From the NCBI GenBank assembly GCA_026987055.1, contig JALSNL010000273.1:1-11421 (forward strand): DNA of 11,421 bases. The letters run 5' to 3'. The translations under genes were made by a program, and so were the position numbers. The notes below the pieces were generated by a model. The model saw only the letters and a list, made by a program, of their open reading frames with translations. It did not search any database and was not told where the DNA came from. Shown in pieces: positions 6,570 to 11,421 of the stretch (position 1 is its first letter; the number at the start of each line of letters is the position of its first letter). The DNA comes from Melioribacteraceae bacterium (GTDB lineage: Bacteria > Bacteroidota > Ignavibacteria > Ignavibacteriales > Melioribacteraceae).

Positions 6570-8618
6570 ATGAATATTATAAAGATTACAATTGCATACT
6601 TTTTACTTATAGCTATTGTCTATGGTCAAACAACAAGTGAATATTGTTCAAAGTCTAAAATAACAAATTTGGAAAAATTAAATAAAGTTGCGGAGGTTAA
6701 CTACCCTGGAGACGATAGGTTTGATGTAACCTATTATAAACTTGACGTTACATTGGATTATCCTGCAAAAAAAGTATCCGGTGCCGTAACCATAAAAACA
6801 AAAAGTTTAATCCAAAATTTAAATACAATGTTTCTTGATCTTCAAAGTCATTTTACTGTTGATTCCGTCAAAGCAAATAATAATAAAATTGCATTTAGTT
6901 TAAGTAATAACAAATTAACTTTAACTTTAGATAAAGATTATAATACGGGAGACGAAATAGATGTAGTTGTATTTTACAAAGGTACACCCGGAAGTTCAGG
7001 ATTCGGCAGTTTCGAGTTTGGCGAGCACAACGGAGTACCGGCAATTTGGACGTTAAGCGAACCTTACGGTGCAAGTGATTGGTGGCCATGCAAAGATACA
7101 CCGGCAGATAAAGCCGATTCCTCGGATGTTTGGATAACTGCAGATTCGCAATTTGTTAGTGTATCCAACGGAACTCTTGAAGAAATTGTTCTTAATTCCA
7201 ACGGAACCAAAACTTATAAATGGAAAAATCATCATCCTATTGCTCAATATTTGATTTCTTTAGCCGTTACAAATTATGCCGTTTATAAAAATTATTTCAA
7301 ATATTCACCTGCTGATTCAATGGAGGTTGTTCACTATATTTATCCCGAGCAGCTTAATGATGAAAGAAAAAATCAGTTGGATGTTACCGTAAATGCTTTG
7401 GAAGTTTATTCCGGTTTATTCGGGCTGTATCCTTTTGTTGATGAAAAATACGGACATGCACAATTCGGTTGGGGTGGCGGAATGGAACATCAAACCATTT
7501 CTTCCATGGGAAGTTTCGGAGAAGAAATTATTGCTCATGAACTTGCACACCAATGGTTTGGAGATGAAATTACTTGTAAAGATTGGCATCATATTTGGCT
7601 GAACGAAGGTTTTGCTACTTACTCTGCTGTACTATTTGGTGAAGCTGTACATGGGAAAGATTTTTACACTAATAAAATTTCAACTTACATGGAAAACTCT
7701 AAAAATGCAGTGGGTTCTATTTGGGTAGAAGATATTTCTTCGGTGGGAAATATTTTTGATTGGAACAGAAGTTATACAAAGGGAGCACTGGTTCTTCACA
7801 TGTTAAGAGGCATTGTTGGAGATGAAACTTTTTTTAATATTCTAAAAACTTATGTAGCCGAACCGGATTTAGCTTACGGAGTAGCAACTACCGAAGATTT
7901 TCAAAAGGTTTGCGAAACAGTTACGGGAAGTGATTTAAATTATTTTTTTAGCGAATGGATTTACGGCTACGATTACCCACAATATAAAATTGAATGGAAT
8001 CCGGTTGTAAATTCAAACGGCAATAAAATACAAATAAAAATTTCTCAAGCGGATCATCAAAATCCGGATTATTTTACAATGCCCGTACAAATAAAAATAC
8101 TTGGAGGCGGAAAAGATACTTTGGTTACGCTCTTTAATAATCAAAACAATCAGATTTTTGATATTAAGCTATCTTTTATTCCTTCCGGTATAGAATTTGA
8201 CCCGAACAATTTAATTTTTAAAGATGTTTTAAATATAACGGAAGTAAATGAAACAAAACTTCCAAAAGAATTTTCTCTATCACAAAATTATCCAAATCCT
8301 TTTAATCCAACTACCACAATAGAATATACAATTCCAAATTCAACACACCCCTTAATCCCCTCTCGAGAGGGGAAAGAGCAAAGCGACAGGCTTGCCCGTA
8401 ATCTTTTAGGCGGAGGTACGCTAACAAACTTTAGTGTGGTTACATTAAAAGTGTACGATATACTTGGGAAAGAGATAACGACGCTTATAAACAAAAAACA
8501 ACTACCCGGTAATTATAAAATTATTTTTGATGCAAAAAATTTAGCAAGCGGTATTTATTACTATAAACTTCGTGTGGGGAGCTTTATCAAATCAAGAAAA
8601 ATGATTTTAATCAAATAG
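6570..8618 (+). CDS. secreted M1-family zinc metallopeptidase with type IX secretion sorting domain, 682 aa
   Basis: This aminopeptidase-type enzyme is likely exported across both membranes. The signal peptide is residues 1 to about 20 (ends VYGQ). An N-terminal beta-domain of the M1 fold (about 45-240) is followed by the thermolysin-like domain. The zinc site is HELAHQWFGDE, with H323 and H327, plus E346 in WLNEGFA; this is the standard HExxH-x18-E spacing, with E324 as general base. The likely transition-state tyrosine is Y402 in SYTKGALVL. The exopeptidase motif GxMEN is here GGGMEHQ (302-308), with E306 keeping the N-terminus-binding glutamate. The C-terminus (about 564-682) is a Por/type IX sorting domain with SQNYPNPFNPTT and ending SRKMILIK. 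That domain is split by a roughly 30-residue in-frame insert (about 591-622), described separately. The gene follows the Sel1 protein gene by 93 bp. Confidence 0.94.
   Translation: MNIIKITIAYFLLIAIVYGQTTSEYCSKSKITNLEKLNKVAEVNYPGDDRFDVTYYKLDVTLDYPAKKVSGAVTIKTKSLIQNLNTMFLDLQSHFTVDSVKANNNKIAFSLSNNKLTLTLDKDYNTGDEIDVVVFYKGTPGSSGFGSFEFGEHNGVPAIWTLSEPYGASDWWPCKDTPADKADSSDVWITADSQFVSVSNGTLEEIVLNSNGTKTYKWKNHHPIAQYLISLAVTNYAVYKNYFKYSPADSMEVVHYIYPEQLNDERKNQLDVTVNALEVYSGLFGLYPFVDEKYGHAQFGWGGGMEHQTISSMGSFGEEIIAHELAHQWFGDEITCKDWHHIWLNEGFATYSAVLFGEAVHGKDFYTNKISTYMENSKNAVGSIWVEDISSVGNIFDWNRSYTKGALVLHMLRGIVGDETFFNILKTYVAEPDLAYGVATTEDFQKVCETVTGSDLNYFFSEWIYGYDYPQYKIEWNPVVNSNGNKIQIKISQADHQNPDYFTMPVQIKILGGGKDTLVTLFNNQNNQIFDIKLSFIPSGIEFDPNNLIFKDVLNITEVNETKLPKEFSLSQNYPNPFNPTTTIEYTIPNSTHPLIPSREGKEQSDRLARNLLGGGTLTNFSVVTLKVYDILGKEITTLINKKQLPGNYKIIFDAKNLASGIYYYKLRVGSFIKSRKMILIK
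8340..8437 (+). repeat. in-frame palindromic insert within the peptidase sorting domain
   Basis: A GC-richer stretch interrupts the T9SS domain between its first strand (ends TIPNS) and second strand (starts VVTLKVYD). These are joined directly or by a few residues in typical copies of this domain. It contains the perfect 16-bp palindrome CCCCTCTCGAGAGGGG (8357-8372) and a second near-palindrome, ACAGGC-TT-GCCCGT (8386-8399). It encodes PLIPSREGKEQSDRLARN and then a short glycine-containing stretch, with no stop codon. The palindrome reads PSREG in the used frame on both strands. No terminal repeats or target duplication are obvious. Whether it recurs elsewhere in the genome cannot be seen from this window; boundaries are approximate. 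Confidence 0.55.
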
Positions 8619-8671
8619 TTATTCTCTATCTCGTTTTTATGTAAAAAACATTTCAATTTTTTTTCTAAAAA

Positions 8672-8686
8672 TGTTAATAATTAACA
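8672..8686. promoter_or_regulatory. odd palindrome TGTTAAT-A-ATTAACA (operator-like)
   Basis: Perfect 7-1-7 inverted repeat in the 186-bp gap before the GH13 gene, centred at 8679, about 126 bp upstream of the start codon. It shares its GTTwAw half-site with the palindrome at 8706-8718. Probably a dimeric regulator site, inferred only from symmetry and position. Confidence 0.35.
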
Positions 8687-8705
8687 CTTGTTTCGGTAAA
8701 GTATT

Positions 8706-8718
8706 GTTTAACTTAAAC
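8706..8718. promoter_or_regulatory. odd palindrome GTTTAA-C-TTAAAC (operator-like)
   Basis: Perfect 6-1-6 inverted repeat centred at 8712, 33 bp from the centre of the preceding palindrome, so the two would lie on roughly the same DNA face. A third, looser inverted repeat, GATAAT-n7-ATTATC (8719-8737), abuts it. Confidence 0.35.
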
Positions 8719-8804
8719 GATAATAACAATAATTATCAAGTAAAACAATTTGCATTTGCGTAAAATATTCTTCAATTTTCCGCTTCAAATAAAAGGCGAA
8801 TATA

Positions 8805-10829
8805 TTGTTTGTTTCAGAAACTAATAACATAGCTATAAGCAATAGTAAAGAAATGTTGAATATAAATTCTTTATATTCTAAAAAGGAACTTGGTGCAAAA
8901 GTAGAAAAAAATAAAACTACTTTTAGATTGTTTGCTCCTAATGCTTTTTCTGTTGAGTTAGTTATTTTTAAAAATGTTGACACAAACAATGGCATTGTTC
9001 ATGCCATGCTTAAAGATATTGATGGAGTTTGGGAAATAACACTTGATAGAAATTTAAAAGGTTTCTTTTACTCTTTTAGAGTATGTCATTCTAATAAAGA
9101 TAAAAATGCTAATTTATGTGTTGATCCTTATGCCAAAGCCGTTGCAACTTATACGGATTATTTAAATCCGCGTAAATCCATTGTTTATGCAGAGCCTTAT
9201 GATTGGGAAGATGACGAATGGATTCAAAGAGATTGGCAAGATTTAATTATTTATGAAATGCATATTAGAGATATGACAGCTCATAAATCTTCACAAACAA
9301 ATTCTCCGGGTACTTATAAAGGTCTTGTTGATAAAAAATCTATCGGTGGATTAAACTATATAAAAGAGCTTGGTGTTAACACTGTTGAATTGTTACCTTC
9401 GCAAGAATACGGTTATATGGAAATTCCCTTTAAAAATTCCTTTAACGGTCGTAATAATACTTGGAACCCTTATGAAAGAAATCATTGGGGATATATGACT
9501 TCAAACTTTTTTGCTCCGGCTGCTTACTATGCAGAAAATTCCGGTAAATTGGAAAAAAGTAAATGGATTGGTAAAAGCGGAGAACAAGTTCATCAATTTA
9601 AAAATATGATTAAAGCTTTTCACAAAGAGGGAATTGCCGTTATAATGGATGTTGTGTATAATCATCTCTCGGAATATGAGCTTGCTAACTTAAAACAAAT
9701 AGATAAAGATTATTATTTCCGTCTGGATAACAACGGTAATTATATATCCGAAAGTTTTTGCGGAAATGATTTGAAAACGGAAAGACCTATGGTACGAAAA
9801 CTTATTATCGATAGTGTTTTGTACTGGATGAAAGAGTATCATATTGATGGATTTAGGTTTGATCTTGGAAAACTAATTGACTGGGAAACAATAGAAGCGG
9901 TTATTCATGAAGCCAGAAAACTGAACCCGCAAGTTATTTTTATTTGTGAACCTTGGGGCGGTGGTTATGATCCCAAAGGTTTTTCTTTAAGAGATTGGGC
10001 AAGTTGGAACGATCAAATCAGAAACGGTATTAAGGGAGAAAATCCTTTTAACGCAGTAGGTTGGTTGTTTGGCAAATGGTTTGATAATAATAATTTTAAT
10101 AGAATCAAAAGTTATATACGCGGAACCTTGGAACAAGAACCGTTCGGCTTATTTCAAAAAGCGGAGCATTCGGTAAATTATTTGGAATCGCACGACGGTT
10201 ACACACTTGGTGATTTTATCAGACTTGCAACCGGCAAACTTAAAAAGGATGAAGTTGTTACAGATATAAATAAAAATGCGGAATTAACCGAAATAGAATT
10301 AAAGTTAAATAAATTAGCTGCAATGTTTCTATTTGTCTCCAAAGGAATTACAATGATTCATGCAGGTCAAGAATTTGCCCGTTCCAAAGTTATTGCTTAT
10401 GAAGAAAATGTTCATGATGAATATTTCGGAATGTTGGATCACAATTCATATAATAAAGACAATGAAACAAACTATATTAATTATGAGCATTCAAAAATAA
10501 ATAAAGAGCTACATAATTATTATAAAGGTTTAATAAGACTCAGAAAAAAACACGAAGCCTTTCGTAGAGCTGATTTTAACAATTATATATTTAAAGAAAA
10601 AAAGAGCAATCCCTTTTCAATTGAGTATCTGTTGAAATATAAATATACTAACTATTATGTAGCATTTAATGCCAATCCTAATAAAACAACAACATATACT
10701 TTACCTGCCGGTTGGTGGAGAATATTGGCAGATGAAAATATTGTTTATAACAAAAAAGTAAAAGCCATTAAAGGAAAGGTAATCTTAAAACCAACAACAG
10801 GGATAATTCTTCAATTAAAAACAACATAG
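8805..10829 (+). CDS. GH13 isoamylase / glycogen-debranching-type enzyme, 674 aa
   Basis: This alpha-glucan debranching enzyme would hydrolyse alpha-1,6 branches of glycogen or limit dextrins in the cytoplasm; no signal peptide is present. An N-terminal CBM48/E-set domain (about 27-120, with TTFRLFAPNAFSVEL) precedes the (beta/alpha)8 barrel. Conserved regions are DVVYNH (282-287), GFRFDLG with nucleophile D353, CEPWGGG with acid/base E382, and ESHDGYTL with stabiliser D464. WGYMTSNFFAP (228-238) and EPW resemble isoamylase/GlgX more than type I pullulanase (YNWGY, GEGWD). Exact linkage preference cannot be set by eye. The given start is TTG at 8805, chosen because AAAGG (8792-8796) sits 8 nt upstream. 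ATG at 8853 (shorter by 16 residues) is a real alternative, since the extra N-terminus is low in complexity. It is likely regulated through the palindromes upstream. Confidence 0.9.
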   Translation: MFVSETNNIAISNSKEMLNINSLYSKKELGAKVEKNKTTFRLFAPNAFSVELVIFKNVDTNNGIVHAMLKDIDGVWEITLDRNLKGFFYSFRVCHSNKDKNANLCVDPYAKAVATYTDYLNPRKSIVYAEPYDWEDDEWIQRDWQDLIIYEMHIRDMTAHKSSQTNSPGTYKGLVDKKSIGGLNYIKELGVNTVELLPSQEYGYMEIPFKNSFNGRNNTWNPYERNHWGYMTSNFFAPAAYYAENSGKLEKSKWIGKSGEQVHQFKNMIKAFHKEGIAVIMDVVYNHLSEYELANLKQIDKDYYFRLDNNGNYISESFCGNDLKTERPMVRKLIIDSVLYWMKEYHIDGFRFDLGKLIDWETIEAVIHEARKLNPQVIFICEPWGGGYDPKGFSLRDWASWNDQIRNGIKGENPFNAVGWLFGKWFDNNNFNRIKSYIRGTLEQEPFGLFQKAEHSVNYLESHDGYTLGDFIRLATGKLKKDEVVTDINKNAELTEIELKLNKLAAMFLFVSKGITMIHAGQEFARSKVIAYEENVHDEYFGMLDHNSYNKDNETNYINYEHSKINKELHNYYKGLIRLRKKHEAFRRADFNNYIFKEKKSNPFSIEYLLKYKYTNYYVAFNANPNKTTTYTLPAGWWRILADENIVYNKKVKAIKGKVILKPTTGIILQLKTT

Positions 10830-10918
10830 TTACGGAAACTTAATATTGTAATTGCATTTCAAAAATTTAGTTGTCCCCATAAAAAAAATTCGCAAAAAAA
10901 TATAACATCAAAAAAAAT

Positions 10919-10955
10919 CTAAATTCCTCGCCTTCCGGCGTTGCAAAAATTTTAG
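10919..10955. repeat. GC-rich stem-loop (CGCC/GGCG) in an A/T-rich spacer
   Basis: CGCC (10929-10932) pairs with GGCG (10937-10940) around TTCC. Outer arms CTAAATT (10919-10925) and AATTTTAG (10948-10955) are nearly complementary, giving a longer imperfect hairpin. On the minus strand the loop is GGAA, a GNRA tetraloop, and a T8 tract follows beyond the stem. It may be an imperfect terminator for the GH13 gene or a dispersed palindromic repeat. Confidence 0.35.
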
Positions 10956-11015
10956 TTTGTAAAATTAAAAAGAACATAGTCTATAATTATACAAGAAAAA
11001 GATATTCAAATTATG

Positions 11016-11023
11016 TAATTTTG
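11016..11023 (+). promoter_or_regulatory. Bacteroidota-type -7 box (TAATTTTG) before the aconitase gene
   Basis: Exact fit to TAnnTTTG, with a start expected near 11028 and thus a leader of about 30 nt before the aconitase ATG. No clear -33 TTG is seen at the right distance, so it is tentative. Confidence 0.3.
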
Positions 11024-11059
11024 ATTTATAAAATTTACTAATTATGTGGAGAAAATATT

Positions 11060-11421
11060 ATGACGGCTAATTTTGATATGATACAAAAAGTGTATGAAAA
11101 TTTGGAAAGTAAACAAAATGAGGTAAGAGCAGTTTTAAACAGACCTCTTACTTATGCGGAAAAAATTCTTTATACTCATCTTTGGGAAGGAATAAAAAAA
11201 GAATTTGTAAGAGGTAAAGATTACGTGGAACTTTCACCGGATCGCGTGGCAATGCAAGATGCTACGGCACAAATGGCTCTGTTACAGTTTATGGTATCGG
11301 GAAAAAATAAAACTGCGGTTCCCTCAACAACGCATTGCGATCATCTGATACAAGCAAAAGTTGGTGCCGAAGAAGATTTGAAAAGAGCTGTAGATGAAAA
11401 TGCCGAAGTATATGATTTTTT
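11060..11421 (+). CDS. acn: aconitate hydratase, mitochondrial-type (5' part only)
   Basis: This is the N-terminal 120 residues of the TCA-cycle enzyme that isomerises citrate to isocitrate with a [4Fe-4S] cluster; the gene runs off the window end. It resembles mitochondrial aconitase closely: [17 protein letters not shown] (26-42), then [20 protein letters not shown] (58-77) and [14 protein letters not shown] (86-99). Q71 and the D94-H95 pair match active-site residues Q72 and D100-H101 of the mitochondrial enzyme. The three cluster-binding cysteines lie further downstream, outside the window. The ATG at 11060 is preceded by GGAG (11048-11051), a usable ribosome-binding site. The start falls where the family's N-terminus is expected, with no targeting sequence. 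The 230-bp upstream gap suggests its own promoter. Confidence 0.97.
   Translation, partial: MTANFDMIQKVYENLESKQNEVRAVLNRPLTYAEKILYTHLWEGIKKEFVRGKDYVELSPDRVAMQDATAQMALLQFMVSGKNKTAVPSTTHCDHLIQAKVGAEEDLKRAVDENAEVYDF

Larger units (their letters stand above)
10830..11059. other. intergenic region between the GH13 gene and the aconitase gene
   Basis: This 230-bp A/T-rich spacer has no coding potential that I can support. It contains a GC-rich stem-loop at 10929-10940 and a possible -7 promoter box at 11016-11023, listed separately. Several A7-A8 runs (10881-10918) precede the stem-loop. Confidence 0.5.

Noticed and set aside
8288..8494. Minus-strand open frame through the palindromic insert
   Set aside because: It is antisense to the sorting domain. 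Its openness follows from the palindrome and antisense codon structure and is no evidence of a gene.
8673..8685. Resemblance of GTTAATAATTAAC to the eukaryotic HNF1 site
   Set aside because: The surrounding genes are plainly bacterial, so the match is coincidental.
8708..8995. Minus-strand open frame of 95 codons across the GH13 start and leader
   Set aside because: It overlaps the N-terminal coding region of the GH13 enzyme antisense and lacks any recognisable motif or ribosome-binding site.
11044..11070. Short upstream frame (8 codons) overlapping the aconitase start
   Set aside because: Eight codons in another frame is well within chance in this sequence, and the ribosome-binding GGAG is better placed for the aconitase ATG.
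1..11421. CRISPR array, transposase, integrase, phage or toxin-antitoxin genes
   Set aside because: No spaced direct repeats, and no recombinase, nuclease or toxin motifs were found on either strand; the two tRNA genes show no flanking partial copies that would indicate attachment sites.

Overview
The window is AT-rich throughout and most likely comes from a member of the Ignavibacteriota/Chlorobiota side of the Bacteroidota superphylum. The strongest pointer is the C-terminal type IX secretion (Por) sorting domain of the M1 peptidase, with the SQNYPNPFNPTT motif typical of Ignavibacteria. Two upstream regions also carry a sequence fitting the Bacteroidota-type -7 promoter box TAnnTTTG, and neither tRNA gene encodes its CCA end. 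The assignment is inference from motifs; there is no rRNA gene here.

Layout: (1) 1-1255 holds a possible 31-codon membrane peptide on the minus strand, then two plus-strand genes that look co-transcribed: an unrecognised basic 101-aa protein ending in CPPPKCE and a 221-aa protein with about seven membrane segments. A hairpin with A and T runs on both flanks (1262-1293) ends this unit and also the oppositely directed tRNA-Asp(GTC). (2) 1523-3633, minus strand, carries rnhC (RNase HIII) followed by a 6-phosphofructokinase gene. (3) 3848-4337, plus strand, carries tRNA-Ser(TGA), a cold-shock protein gene behind an A/T-rich leader, and a strong intrinsic terminator. (4) 4477-8618, plus strand, carries an RsbW-type anti-sigma/serine kinase gene, a secreted Sel1-repeat protein gene and a secreted M1 metallopeptidase gene. 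(5) 8805-10829 is a cytoplasmic GH13 isoamylase/glycogen-debranching-type enzyme behind a leader rich in perfect palindromes. (6) From 11060 to the window end is the start of a mitochondrial-type aconitase gene.

Most genes are housekeeping: glycolysis (phosphofructokinase), glycogen or alpha-glucan breakdown (GH13 enzyme), the TCA cycle (aconitase), R-loop and primer removal (RNase HIII) and cold-shock RNA chaperoning. Two exported proteins (Sel1, M1-T9SS) follow a regulatory ATPase, so a regulated envelope or export unit is possible but unproven. I did not find a defence system, CRISPR array, transposase or phage module.

The most unusual feature is at about 8340-8437. The sorting domain of the peptidase is interrupted by an in-frame, GC-richer insert carrying a perfect 16-bp palindrome, which resembles in principle the protein-coding palindromic elements of Rickettsia. 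Second are the paired odd palindromes upstream of the GH13 gene, centred 33 bp apart. Third is the unrecognised two-gene pair at the left end.
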